Positions 1 through 8,590 are shown, counted from the stretch's first letter. The stretch: DNA of 64,000 bases from Dyella sp. RRB7 (GCF_022761115.1 NZ_JAKWJS010000001.1:806001-870000); one strand, 5' to 3'. The notes: generated by a model from the sequence alone, not told the origin. A program made the numbers and translations.

Positions 1-1147
1 ACGGACGCGGAATGAGGTATTCAGGGCCGAACGTCGGCACGTCGCCGCCATAGGCGCTGGCCAGGTCACCGGCCTCCCGGCGGGCCAGCTCGGCGATGGC
101 GCGCACGCAGGCGGTCTTCATCGACTCGTTGATGACGGTGGCGCCCACATCGAGCGCGCCGCGGAAGATATACGGGAAGCACAGCGCGTTGTTGACCTGG
201 TTCGGGTAGTCCGAGCGGCCAGTGGCGATGACGCAGTCCGGACGCACCTTCTTGGCGTCTTCCGGCGCGATCTCGGGATTGGGGTTGGCCAAGGCCATGA
301 TGATCGGGCGGTCCGCCATGCTGGCGACCATCTCCGGCTTGAGGATGCCGCCCGCCGACAGGCCCAGGAAGATGTCCGCACCCTCGACGATCTCGGCCAG
401 CGTGCGCTTGTCGGTATCGCGCGCATAACGCTGCTTGTCCGGGTCCATGTGGTCGCGGCCGGTGTACAGCACGCCGTCGCGATCAAACGCCAGGATGCGT
501 TCCGGCTTGAGGCCCAGCGCCACCAGCATGTCCAGGCAGGCGATGCCCGCCGCGCCGACGCCGGTGGTGGCGAGCTTCACGTCCTCGATCTTCTTGCCGA
601 CCACTTCCAGTGCGTTGAGCACGGCGGCGCCGACGATGATGGCAGTGCCGTGCTGGTCATCGTGGAATACCGGGATCTTCATGCGCTCGCGCAGCTTGCG
701 CTCGACGATGAAGCACTCCGGCGCCTTGATGTCCTCGAGGTTGATGCCGCCGAAGGTCGGCTCCAGCGAGGCGATGATGTCGACCAGCTTGTCCGGATCG
801 CGCTCGTTGATTTCGATGTCGAACACGTCGATGCCGGCGAACTTCTGGAACAGTACGGCCTTGCCTTCCATCACCGGCTTGCCGGCGAGCGGGCCGATGT
901 CGCCCAGGCCCAGCACCGCGGTGCCGTTGGTGATCACCGCCACCAGGTTGCCGCGCGCGGTCATTTCGCTGGCGGCGTTGGCGTCTTCCACGATGGCTTC
1001 GCAGGCATAGGCCACGCCCGGCGAGTAGGCCAGCGCGAGGTCGCGCTGGGTCACCATCGGCTTGGTCGCGGTGACCTTGATCTTGCCCGGGGTCGGGAAG
1101 CGGTGGTACTCGAGCGCAGCTAGACGCAGATCTTCAGGGAGGGCCAT
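1..1147 (-). CDS. maeB: NADP-dependent malic enzyme, 3' part outside window
   Basis: Malic enzymes decarboxylate malate to pyruvate while reducing NAD(P)+, linking the TCA cycle to pyruvate and NADPH supply. The first 382 residues are visible, starting [20 protein letters not shown] at the ATG at 1147. The frame is open to the window edge, so the C-terminal part is missing here. The N-terminal catalytic domain shows the motif [10 protein letters not shown], then [10 protein letters not shown] and the nucleotide-binding stretch [13 protein letters not shown], then [14 protein letters not shown], all typical of bacterial malic enzymes. MaeB-type proteins usually carry a C-terminal phosphotransacetylase-like domain, which would lie outside the window, so the MaeB assignment rather than a short form is inference. 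No good Shine-Dalgarno precedes the start. The 134 bases upstream hold no gene. Confidence 0.9.
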   Translation of the reverse strand, partial: MALPEDLRLAALEYHRFPTPGKIKVTATKPMVTQRDLALAYSPGVAYACEAIVEDANAASEMTARGNLVAVITNGTAVLGLGDIGPLAGKPVMEGKAVLFQKFAGIDVFDIEINERDPDKLVDIIASLEPTFGGINLEDIKAPECFIVERKLRERMKIPVFHDDQHGTAIIVGAAVLNALEVVGKKIEDVKLATTGVGAAGIACLDMLVALGLKPERILAFDRDGVLYTGRDHMDPDKQRYARDTDKRTLAEIVEGADIFLGLSAGGILKPEMVASMADRPIIMALANPNPEIAPEDAKKVRPDCVIATGRSDYPNQVNNALCFPYIFRGALDVGATVINESMKTACVRAIAELARREAGDLASAYGGDVPTFGPEYLIPRP

Positions 1148-1281
1148 GGGATGCGTTGATCGGATGTGAGGGGGAATCTAGGGCCGCGATGCGGCATCCG
1201 CGAATGGTAGCACCGGCGGACGCCCTGCCCCGACGCTGCGCCGCAGCATGATGGAGCGATCGTTCACTCGCCCTCACCGCT

Positions 1282-2556
1282 CTACAGACTCAACGACAAC
1301 GTCTCCGCCTGTACCTTGCCCATGTGGATGCGATTGACGAACAACGAGAACGCCAGCTTGCCAGCCAGGCCGTGCACGTGTTGCATCCACGGCGGCAGCC
1401 AGCGCGGCGGCAGGATGTCGCCGGATTCGAAATGCGGCTGCAGGCTGATCACGTCGTGCAGCGCCAGCTTGCCCGCGAACAAATGCCGCAGCATGTCCAT
1501 GCGCCGCTGCTTGAGCGCCCAACGAAAGAAGGTGTGCACGGCCAGCAGGCCGGACAGGTACACGTTGTCCTTGGCGAACGCGGAACCGCCGGTCAACGGC
1601 ACGCCACGGAACACGCGCTGGGTCGAGTGGAAGCTGTCCGCCGGGCTCTGCCCGCGATGGCTGAAGAACTGGTAGACCTCGACGAAGTCCGCGCCATTGA
1701 GCGCCATGTCGATGGCCAGGATGCGCAGGCTGATGCGCTTGAGCCGCGAGATGTCAATGGCGCCGGACATCAGCTCGGCGAACACCGCCAGCCCCTCCTG
1801 GGTGGCGGTGACCCGCGGCGAAGTGCGCCCCAGCGAGGCCAGCAAGGGCTGCGCACGCCCGTTGAGTGCCGTGAGCGAATGCACGAAGGCCTCGTGCGCC
1901 AGCAACTGGTGGCGGTCGTATTCGCTGAACGTGGTGCCGCCACGCAGGCGGATGCGCGTGGCGCCGGCGGCGGCCTTGGCGGTCAATTCCGGGTCCACTT
2001 CCACCGCGATCTGACCGGCGCCGAAGAACTCGTCCAGGGTGTGGCGCAGGTCGTCGCGCAACCGGTCGGCGGGAATGCTGATGTCGACATCGTCGGCCAG
2101 CAGGTCCGAACCCAGTTCATCGGACAGCTCCACGAAGTAGCGCGCGGCATCAAGGTTGCTGCGATCACTGCCCGGAATGGCATCGCCCGGCCGCCCGTAC
2201 AGCACGATCGACGGCGCGGTGACGCCATTCGTGCCCACGGCCTCGAGCATTTCCGCCGCGATGCGCCACGACTCGGCGGTGCGGCACAGGTATTCGCCGA
2301 TGGGATCGTCATAGCCGGCCTCCCGCTCGATGGCGGCCAGCTCGGCGCGTTCGGCGGACAGGTCCGGGGCGTGATAGGTCACCTCGGGTAGCGCGTATTG
2401 CCCCTTGCCGTAGGCCGCGATCATGCGGTCCTCCAGCGAGGCGGGCCATGCCACCGTGGGCAGGATACGGATGCCTTTCACCGCCGCCAGCAGGCGTTGG
2501 TCGAGATCCGCGTAACGCTGCATGCCCGGGGCGACGCGGGAGCCGACTACGCTCAT
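1282..2556 (-). CDS. DUF1704 (QEGLA-motif) putative zinc carboxypeptidase
   Basis: This 424-residue protein belongs to the family annotated as flavohemoglobin expression-modulating QEGLA motif protein (DUF1704). Two motifs identify it: HEAFVH at residues 221-226 (an HExxxH metal site) and TQEGLA at 252-257, whose Glu lies 28 residues after the second His. The same HExxxH plus downstream Glu arrangement is found in the eukaryotic tyrosine carboxypeptidases (MATCAP), which are distant members of this superfamily. A zinc peptidase role is therefore plausible, but the bacterial substrate is unknown. No signal peptide or membrane segment is visible, so it is probably cytoplasmic. The ATG at 2556 has a strong AGGAGG Shine-Dalgarno 5-6 bases upstream. 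It lies in the same direction as rsgA, which is upstream. Confidence 0.8.
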   Translation of the reverse strand: MSVVGSRVAPGMQRYADLDQRLLAAVKGIRILPTVAWPASLEDRMIAAYGKGQYALPEVTYHAPDLSAERAELAAIEREAGYDDPIGEYLCRTAESWRIAAEMLEAVGTNGVTAPSIVLYGRPGDAIPGSDRSNLDAARYFVELSDELGSDLLADDVDISIPADRLRDDLRHTLDEFFGAGQIAVEVDPELTAKAAAGATRIRLRGGTTFSEYDRHQLLAHEAFVHSLTALNGRAQPLLASLGRTSPRVTATQEGLAVFAELMSGAIDISRLKRISLRILAIDMALNGADFVEVYQFFSHRGQSPADSFHSTQRVFRGVPLTGGSAFAKDNVYLSGLLAVHTFFRWALKQRRMDMLRHLFAGKLALHDVISLQPHFESGDILPPRWLPPWMQHVHGLAGKLAFSLFVNRIHMGKVQAETLSLSL

Positions 2557-2732
2557 GCCGGCCTCCTGCGCCGGACGTCGAAAATCGCCGGGAAACCGAA
2601 CCAGAAGGCGGGAAACACCCGCTTATGGAAGAACGAGAAAGGCGACGAAAGCCGCTGCATGCCAGCACCCCAGCTGTGATGCGCCGATAGTAGTGCTTTC
2701 CGGGGCAACCGCCGCAAGCGCGGCGTGCAGGT

Positions 2733-3788
2733 TTACTCGCGATCGCGGGTGCCCCGATGCCCGTGCGGCCGCTCCGCCGGGCGGCCGCCGCGCTGGCGGC
2801 GCAGCTTGGCCTCCAGGGTGGTGGCCTGCTCTTCGCGTTCGTCCCGCAGCTTCAGGTAGTTGCGCCAGCGCTCGGCGGACAGGTCGCCGCTGTCCAGCGC
2901 GGCCTGCACAGCGCAGCCCGGTTCGCTGCCATGGCCGCAATCGGCAAAGCGGCATTGTTCGGCCAGCTCGTCGATATCGGCGAACAGATCCAGGTTCTCC
3001 TCGCCGGTGAGCTTGAGTTCACGCATCCCCGGGGTATCGATCAGGCAGCCGCCGCTGGGCAGCTGCAGCAGGGCCCGGTGGGTGGTGGTGTGGCGGCCAC
3101 GGCTGTCGTGGCTGCGCACCGCGCTGGTGGCCATCTTTTCGCTGCCCAACAGCGTGTTGGTCAAGGTGGACTTGCCCGCGCCGGACGAACCGACCAGCAC
3201 GGCGCTGTCGCCCGGCTGCAGGTAGGGGGCCAGCGCCGCCACGGTGGCCGGATCCTTGCCGTTGATGGCGTGGATGGGCGTGCCCTCCGGCAGGCGGGCG
3301 CGCAATGCAGCGAGCAGTTCGTCGGCATCCTCGCGGGTATCGAGCTTGCTCAACAGCACCACCGGCTGGGCGCCCGAACCTTCGGTCAGCGAAAGGTAGC
3401 GCTCGATGCGGGCCGGGTTGAAATCCCCGTCCAGGCCCGTGAGCACCAACACGTAGTCGATATTGGTGGCGATGATCTGCCGCTCATAGCGCTCGCCCGC
3501 GGCCGCCCGCGACAGCACCGTGCGGCGCGGCAGCACGGTGACGATATGCGGCGGCTTGCCGGGCTCCAGCTCCACGAAGTCCCCCACCGCCGGACGCTCG
3601 GCCGGATCGAGGCTGCGCTTGAGGAAGTGGCCGGCGGGCTGCGCCCCGAACAGGGTCTCGCCATCATGCAGCTCATAGCCCGCGCGATGCTGCGCGACCA
3701 CGCGCGCCAGGCGCCGCCCCTGGGGGGGCAGAGCGTCCCCGCGCCAGCCAATGCGGCGCAATCGCTCGATGATGTCGGCTTCGGTCAT
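2733..3788 (-). CDS. rsgA: Ribosome small subunit-dependent GTPase A
   Basis: RsgA is a circularly permuted GTPase that checks late 30S ribosomal subunit maturation. The 351-residue protein has an N-terminal OB-fold region (about residues 20-100). The G motifs come in permuted order: G4 as SKLD at 147-150, the P-loop GSSGAGKST at 200-208, and G3 as DTPG at 251-254. A C-terminal zinc-binding knuckle follows, with Cys and His spaced as C-x5-C-x-H-x5-C around residue 285. Length and order match the family. No Shine-Dalgarno precedes the ATG; a CATAAT hexamer ends 8 bases before it, so the mRNA may be leaderless. The gene is divergent from the alaA-like gene. Confidence 0.95.
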   Translation of the reverse strand: MTEADIIERLRRIGWRGDALPPQGRRLARVVAQHRAGYELHDGETLFGAQPAGHFLKRSLDPAERPAVGDFVELEPGKPPHIVTVLPRRTVLSRAAAGERYERQIIATNIDYVLVLTGLDGDFNPARIERYLSLTEGSGAQPVVLLSKLDTREDADELLAALRARLPEGTPIHAINGKDPATVAALAPYLQPGDSAVLVGSSGAGKSTLTNTLLGSEKMATSAVRSHDSRGRHTTTHRALLQLPSGGCLIDTPGMRELKLTGEENLDLFADIDELAEQCRFADCGHGSEPGCAVQAALDSGDLSAERWRNYLKLRDEREEQATTLEAKLRRQRGGRPAERPHGHRGTRDRE

Positions 3789-3939
3789 GGGTAACGATTA
3801 TGCCTTGCCCGTGCGAAGCCCGACACAACGCCCTTTTTCGCCGCTTTTTGGGTTGCCACCTGGCCCTCCTACGCTGTTAGCATGCGGGCATGCCCCGGCG
3901 CCAGGCGTCGGCGATAACGAAGAATGAAGGACGCTCGCG

Positions 3940-5184
3940 TTGGCCTCGATCAAACCCAGTGCGCACCTGGCGGACGTGCGCTATGAAATCCGTGGCGCAC
4001 TCACGCGGCGATCGCGCGAGTTGGAGGCCGCCGGGCTGCCTATCATCAAGCTGAACATCGGCAACCCCGGGCGCTATGGCTTCGAGACGCCAGCCCACCT
4101 GCGCGAGGCCATTGCGCGGCATCTGCATGACAGCGAGGCCTACGGTCACGAGCAGGGCCTGGAAGAAGCCCGCGAGGTGATCGCCGCGCAACAGCGCCAT
4201 CGCGGTGCGCACGGCGTGGAAGTGGAGCGCATCTTCATCGGCAATGGCGTCAGCGAACTGATCGACCTGAGCCTGCGCGCCCTGCTGCAGCCCGGCGACG
4301 AAGTGCTGCTGCCCAGCCCCGACTATCCGCTGTGGAGCGCCGCCACCATCCTCAACGATGGCAAGCCGCGCTATTACCGCTGCCTGGCCGAACATGGCCA
4401 TCTGCCCGATCCAGCCGAGATCGAGGCGCTGGTGACGCCCCGTACGCGCGCGCTGGTGCTGATCAACCCGAACAATCCCACCGGCGCGGTGTATCCGCGC
4501 GAACTGCTCGAGCAGATCGTCGCCATCGCCGCACGTCATCGCCTGTTGCTGCTCAGCGATGAGATCTACGACGAAATCCTCTACGACGGCACGCCGTTCC
4601 AGCCGCTGGCCGCGGTGGCCGGCGACCTGCCCTGCGTGAGCTTCGGCGGCCTCAGCAAGGTGCACCGCGCCTGCGGCTATCGCGTCGGCTGGATGAGCCT
4701 TTCCGGCGATCCGGCACGCAGCACCGATTACCGCGATGCGCTGCAATTGCTCGCGGCGCTGCGCCTGTGCGCGAATGTCACCGCGCAATGGGCAGTGCGC
4801 CCCGCGCTGCAGAGCGCCCCCACCATCAATGCACTCACAGCACCCGGCGGCCGCCTGCACGAGGCGCGCCGCGCGGTACTCGAAGGCGTCGCGGCCAGCG
4901 AGTTCCTCGATATCGTGTCGCCGGCTGGCGCCTTGTATGCATTCCCGCGCGTGCGCGCCGATCGCCTGGCGGATTTCGACGACAACGCCTTTGCGCTGCG
5001 CCTGCTCGAAGAGGAATCGGTGCTGGTGGTTCCCGGCAGCAGCTTCAACGTGCCGCACAGCCGCCACCTGCGCCTGACCTTGCTGCCCCCGCCCGACCAG
5101 TTGCGCGAAGTATTCCAACGCATTGAACGCGTACTCGCCGGCATGGCGAAGGCCCAGAAGCCCCGCGCCGCCGCTGTCGCCTAA
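3940..5184 (+). CDS. alaA: AlaA-type PLP-dependent aminotransferase
   Basis: This is a fold-type I aminotransferase that most resembles E. coli AlaA, which makes alanine from pyruvate and glutamate. The protein is 414 residues long. Family landmarks are KLNIGNPGRYGF near the N terminus, GNGVSELIDLSLRALL, PSPDYPLW, LINPNNPTGAVY (PLP-ring contacts), LLSDEIYDEILYDG, and the PLP-lysine motif SFGGLSKVHRACGYRVGW. The start is a TTG at 3940, preceded by GAAGG about 9 bases upstream; no ATG fits the conserved N terminus. The next gene begins within 14 bases of the stop or overlaps it, so the two are probably co-transcribed. Substrate assignment rests on sequence resemblance recalled from E. coli AlaA. 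Confidence 0.88.
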   Translation: MASIKPSAHLADVRYEIRGALTRRSRELEAAGLPIIKLNIGNPGRYGFETPAHLREAIARHLHDSEAYGHEQGLEEAREVIAAQQRHRGAHGVEVERIFIGNGVSELIDLSLRALLQPGDEVLLPSPDYPLWSAATILNDGKPRYYRCLAEHGHLPDPAEIEALVTPRTRALVLINPNNPTGAVYPRELLEQIVAIAARHRLLLLSDEIYDEILYDGTPFQPLAAVAGDLPCVSFGGLSKVHRACGYRVGWMSLSGDPARSTDYRDALQLLAALRLCANVTAQWAVRPALQSAPTINALTAPGGRLHEARRAVLEGVAASEFLDIVSPAGALYAFPRVRADRLADFDDNAFALRLLEEESVLVVPGSSFNVPHSRHLRLTLLPPPDQLREVFQRIERVLAGMAKAQKPRAAAVA

Positions 5185-5197
5185 GCGCAGTGCCGGC

Positions 5198-5794
5198 GTG
5201 TTGAGCTATCTCGCCCTGGGCGACTCGTATTCGATCGGCGAAGGCGTCGCGGCCGCCGGCCGTTGGCCCGTGCAACTCGCCGCGCGCCTGCACCAGGCAG
5301 GCGTGGCGCTGGGCGCGCCCACCATCATCGCCACCACCGGCTGGACCACCGACGAGCTGGCGGCGGCGATGGATGGCACCGAGTTTCATCCGCCCTACGA
5401 CTTGGTCAGCCTGCTGATCGGCGTGAACAACCAGTATCGCGGGCGTGATGCGGACAACTATCGGGACGAATTTCGCCAGTTGCTTCAGCGCGCCATTGCG
5501 CTGGCCGGGCAGCGGCCTGCGCATGTGCTGGTGCTGTCGATCCCCGACTGGGGCGTCACGCCGTTTGCGCGCGACAGCGGTCGTGACGTCGCACGCATCG
5601 CCGTGGAGTTGGACATCTATAACGCTATCGCCCGTGAAGAGGCGGGGCAACGTGGCGTGCATTGGGTGGATATCACGGGGATTTCCCGCCAGCACCCTGG
5701 CTTGTTGGCTGCCGATGGACTGCATCCGTCGGCGGGGCAATACACATTGTGGATGGAAGCGGCGTTGCCTGCCGCGAAGGCCATCTTTTCTTAG
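5198..5794 (+). CDS. SGNH/GDSL-type hydrolase
   Basis: The protein carries the SGNH hydrolase blocks: LALGDSYSIGEG at its very start (block I, nucleophile Ser), a GVNNQYR segment (block III Asn), and DGLHPS near the C terminus (block V Asp and His). Such enzymes are esterases, lipases or deacylases; the substrate cannot be told from sequence. I chose the GTG at 5198 because the conserved GDSY block starts only a few residues later and the upstream gene ends at 5184. A longer form from the ATG at 5123 would overlap that gene by 62 bases and add a low-complexity, Pro/Arg-rich stretch. No signal peptide is visible in either form. It probably forms an operon with the aminotransferase. Confidence 0.8.
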   Translation: MLSYLALGDSYSIGEGVAAAGRWPVQLAARLHQAGVALGAPTIIATTGWTTDELAAAMDGTEFHPPYDLVSLLIGVNNQYRGRDADNYRDEFRQLLQRAIALAGQRPAHVLVLSIPDWGVTPFARDSGRDVARIAVELDIYNAIAREEAGQRGVHWVDITGISRQHPGLLAADGLHPSAGQYTLWMEAALPAAKAIFS

Positions 5795-5814
5795 TGCCGC
5801 CGGGTGCTGGATTC

Positions 5815-5840
5815 GGGTTGTGGCGTGATCGCCACAACCC
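5815..5840. terminator. Perfect 11-bp hairpin after the SGNH gene
   Basis: The arms GGGTTGTGGCG (5815-5825) and CGCCACAACCC (5830-5840) pair perfectly around the loop TGAT. A second, shorter pair (GGGTG and CACCC) flanks them. There is no T-run. The hairpin begins 20 bases after the SGNH hydrolase stop, so it may end or stabilise that transcript. Confidence 0.5.
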
Positions 5841-5939
5841 AACACCCCCCCGCCGCAACCACTTTGCAACCATTCCGCCATCGTGCGGTGACGTGCGGCC
5901 GGCATTCTGGCATCCCGGTAACCACCGGGAGACTTGGCC

Positions 5940-6797
5940 ATGGCGACCTTCCACTGCCGTAGCGCCTTCATCTCCGACGTGCATCTGGGCACGCCGGACT
6001 GCAAGGCGGGCTATCTGCTCGATTTCCTGCGCAAGCTTCGCTGCGAGAAGCTCTATCTCGTGGGCGACATCATCGACATGGAAGCGCTGGCGCGTCGCCA
6101 TTGGTGGCACGCCGACCATGGCGCGGTAATCGCCGAGGTGCTGGATATGGCCCGGCGCGGCATCGAGGTCACCTATATCCCCGGCAACCATGACGCACCC
6201 GTGCGCGGCCTGGCCGGGCAGAGCTTTGGCGGCGTGAAGATCGCGCTGGATGCGGTGCATGAGGGCGCCGACGGGCGCCGCTACCGCGTCAGCCACGGCG
6301 ACGAATTCGATCCGGAGCAGGTCGGGCGCACATGGATGGTGCACCTGGGGGAGGTCATGCATCGCTTCATCTGCTGGACCAACCGCCGCGTGCACGCCAT
6401 GCGCCGCCGGCTGGAACTGCCCTACCTGCCGCTGTCGATCATCGTGAAATCACACATCGGCAAGGCGCTGGCATATATCCGCGCCTATGAGGAGCGTGTG
6501 GCCAGTGACGCGCGCGAACGCGGCTTCGACGGCCATATCTGCGGCCACATCCATTTCGGCCATGTGCGCGAGATGGACGGCGTGCTGTACCTCAACGATG
6601 GCGACTGGGTGGAGCACTGCACGGTGCTGGTAGAGGACCACACCGGCGCGATGGAGCTGATCCACTGGAGCGAACAGCACGCCCCGCTAGGCCGGGCCAG
6701 CCGCGAGCTGGTGCTGCCCTCGCCCGCCGCCGCGCTGGCGCTGGCGCCACTCACCCGCAATCGGCTGGATCTGGGAGAGCTGCGGCCCGCGGCTTGA
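5940..6797 (+). CDS. LpxH-like metallophosphoesterase
   Basis: This 285-residue calcineurin-type metallophosphoesterase resembles COG2908 proteins annotated as UDP-2,3-diacylglucosamine diphosphatase, a lipid A enzyme. The dinuclear metal motifs are all present: DVHLG near the N terminus, GDIID, GNHD, the segment VSHGDEFD, and CGHIHFG near residue 200. Classical LpxH has GNRD where this protein has GNHD, so it may act on another phosphorylated substrate. The ATG at 5940 has a GGGAGA site 8 bases upstream. A TTG six bases earlier is in frame but less likely. Amphipathic segments in the middle fit a peripheral membrane protein. Confidence 0.75.
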   Translation: MATFHCRSAFISDVHLGTPDCKAGYLLDFLRKLRCEKLYLVGDIIDMEALARRHWWHADHGAVIAEVLDMARRGIEVTYIPGNHDAPVRGLAGQSFGGVKIALDAVHEGADGRRYRVSHGDEFDPEQVGRTWMVHLGEVMHRFICWTNRRVHAMRRRLELPYLPLSIIVKSHIGKALAYIRAYEERVASDARERGFDGHICGHIHFGHVREMDGVLYLNDGDWVEHCTVLVEDHTGAMELIHWSEQHAPLGRASRELVLPSPAAALALAPLTRNRLDLGELRPAA

Positions 6798-6829
6798 ATG
6801 AGGCGGATGCCGGCGGCATATGGGGGGCG

Positions 6830-6835
6830 TACAAT
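6830..6835 (+). promoter_or_regulatory. Candidate -10 element for the glutaredoxin fusion gene
   Basis: TACAAT lies 24 bases before the ATG at 6860, between the phosphoesterase stop and the Shine-Dalgarno. No clear -35 hexamer is seen at the normal spacing. Confidence 0.4.
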
Positions 6836-6859
6836 CCGCCCTCTTTGCCGGAGTTCTCC

Positions 6860-7783
6860 ATGTCCCTCGACAGCGCCACCCGCGAACGTATCGAATCCCT
6901 GCTGCACGACCACCGCGTGGTGCTGTTCATGAAGGGCACCCGCCAGCAGCCGATGTGCGGCTTCTCCGCCGCCGCCACCAACACGCTCAACGAGCTGCTG
7001 CCCGACTACCACACGGTCAACGTGCTGGAAGACCCGGAAATCCGTGAAGGCATCAAGGCTTACGGCGACTGGCCGACCATCCCGCAGCTTTATGTGGGCG
7101 GCGAGCTGGTGGGCGGCGCCGACATCATTCGCCAGATGTACGCCAGCGGCGAGCTGCACCAGCTGTTCGGCGCGGAAGCGCCCGATCGCACGCCGCCTGA
7201 GATCACCATCACCGACAAGGCCGCCGAGGCCATCCGTCAGGGCACCGCCAACGCGCAGGGCCTGGCCCTGCACCTGGAAATCGGCCCGGACCACAGCGCC
7301 GGCTTCCAGCTGGCGCCGGCCGGCGACCACGACATCGTGGTCAGCGCCAACGGCATCGAGGTGCATTTCGACCCAGGCAGCGCCCAGCGCGCCAAGGGCA
7401 TCGTGATCGACTGGGTATCCACCGTGCAGGGCGAGGGCCTGAGCCTGAAGTTCCCGGGTGCCCAGGAGATCGGCTCGCTCACCGTGCAGCAGCTCAAGGC
7501 CCGCCTCGCCGCCGGCGACATCGTGCTGGTGGACGTGCGTCCGGCCCACGGCCGCGCCCAGGCCGCCCCGCTGGCGCAGGCCCGCGTGCTGGAGGAAGAG
7601 GGTTACGACGCCCTCGCCGCCCTGCCCAAGGACACCCCGATCGCCTTCATCTGCCACCATGGCGTCTCCAGCCGCGGCGTGGCCGAACGCTTCGCCGCGC
7701 ACGGCTTCAGCAAGGTCTACAACGTCGAGGGTGGCATGGATGCATGGGCCCGTGAGATCGATCCGACGGTGCCGCGCTACTGA
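6860..7783 (+). CDS. Monothiol glutaredoxin fused to degenerate A-type and rhodanese domains
   Basis: The 307-residue protein has three domains. Residues 1-105 form a Grx4/GrxD-type monothiol glutaredoxin with CGFS at 33-36, the class that binds and transfers [2Fe-2S] clusters with glutathione. Residues 114-200 resemble an A-type Fe-S carrier (IscA/HesB fold), beginning EITITDKAAEAIR and including FDPGSAQRAKG. The three cluster-binding cysteines are absent: HSAG replaces the usual GCSG, and there is no C-terminal CGC. Residues 205-305 form a rhodanese domain with the active-site loop CHHGVSSR (Cys265). The combination suggests a role in Fe-S or sulfur transfer in the cytoplasm. The ATG at 6860 has CCGGAG 6 bases upstream. 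A strong terminator follows. Confidence 0.9.
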   Translation: MSLDSATRERIESLLHDHRVVLFMKGTRQQPMCGFSAAATNTLNELLPDYHTVNVLEDPEIREGIKAYGDWPTIPQLYVGGELVGGADIIRQMYASGELHQLFGAEAPDRTPPEITITDKAAEAIRQGTANAQGLALHLEIGPDHSAGFQLAPAGDHDIVVSANGIEVHFDPGSAQRAKGIVIDWVSTVQGEGLSLKFPGAQEIGSLTVQQLKARLAAGDIVLVDVRPAHGRAQAAPLAQARVLEEEGYDALAALPKDTPIAFICHHGVSSRGVAERFAAHGFSKVYNVEGGMDAWAREIDPTVPRY

Positions 7784-7816
7784 GCCGCCTCCAGAAGTCG
7801 TAATCCCTTGATTGAA

Positions 7817-7844
7817 GGCGCCCGTTTCTTGGGCGCTTTTTTTT
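7817..7844 (+). terminator. Rho-independent terminator of the glutaredoxin fusion gene
   Basis: The stem GCGCCC (7818-7823) pairs with GGGCGC (7831-7836) around a 7-base loop. A run of eight T follows (7837-7844). It lies about 35 bases after the stop codon. Confidence 0.9.
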
Positions 7845-8080
7845 GCCGCACGCTGGACGCGGTCCAGCCCACCTCAGGACGGTACAGTTATCTCGCCCAA
7901 TCTACGCCGTCGCCTCAAAATATTCAGCAACGGTTTATATTCGCAAATGGTGCAGCGCAATAATCAACGAAACCGTCACAAATATATCGCTTTTTATTGC
8001 GATAAAAATGCTGAAACAAGTAGACAGCGACCACCCACGGCACCAAATCACGACTAATGGCGCAATTTCATGCGCGTTAC

Positions 8081-8110
8081 CAAACTGAAACATTCCATTC
8101 AGTTTGTTTT
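8081..8110 (+). terminator. Terminator-like inverted repeat in the AT-rich segment
   Basis: CAAACTGAA (8081-8089) and TTCAGTTTG (8098-8106) pair perfectly over 9 bp with an 8-base loop, followed by TTTT (8107-8110). No annotated gene ends just upstream on the plus strand, so this would end an unannotated transcript if it works as a terminator. Confidence 0.45.
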
Positions 8111-8490
8111 CTCGTCACATTCTTGCGCCGTTACGAAACCATTGTGTGACTCGTTAGTTACCCGTAAGGTCGTACGGGCATTACTTAGGACATAGGCCGA
8201 TCCAACGCCGGCCCATAGTGCAGGGGAGCAATTTTAATCCAATTGATTCAACCACTTCGGAGACGAGGCGGAGTGGGATCGGCTGGCCTAAATAATTGCG
8301 TAATTCGTTGCTGAGCTCGGCGCATCGCCGCCGGCTCTGGTGTAGAGGGAGAAGGTCATGCCGTGGAACGATGATGTGCTCACCCCATGTTGCGGCGATC
8401 TCGCACGGCCGGCTATCAGCGCCGGTTAGCCCATAACACGGCACGGCAACGCCCGCAGGGGCACGTAGCCCACCTGCCGCCATACATCCA

Positions 8491-8513
8491 CCGCCTCAGG
8501 CGGGCTGTTTTTT
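8491..8513 (+). terminator. Terminator-like hairpin 110 bases before the Oar-like receptor gene
   Basis: CCGCC (8491-8495) pairs with GGCGG (8499-8503) around TCA. Four bases later comes a run of six T (8508-8513). It could end an upstream plus-strand transcript or act as an attenuator in the receptor leader. Confidence 0.4.
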
Positions 8514-8519
8514 GGGGAT

Positions 8520-8590
8520 AGGACCTGTCAACCGATCCGTGCCAGGCACGGCGCGGTAGCGTGCGCCTGCACGTCAGTCCAGGTCCTTTT
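8520..8590 (+). promoter_or_regulatory. Candidate structured mRNA leader of the Oar-like receptor
   Basis: An outer stem AGGACCTG (8520-8527) / CAGGTCCT (8580-8587) encloses two inner hairpins: CCGTGCC-A-GGCACGG (8537-8551) and GGCGC/GCGCC (8550-8554 with 8563-8567). TTTT (8587-8590) follows the outer 3' arm. The two inner hairpins share two bases, so they may be alternatives. The structure ends about 25 bases before the Shine-Dalgarno at 8614. I cannot match it to a known riboswitch class. Confidence 0.4.

Noticed and set aside
3877-5118. Minus-strand open frame of 413 codons across the aminotransferase gene
   Set aside because: It lies entirely antisense to a gene with clear PLP-enzyme motifs, and its composition (Gln, Arg, His and Ala rich) is typical of an antisense frame in GC-rich DNA.
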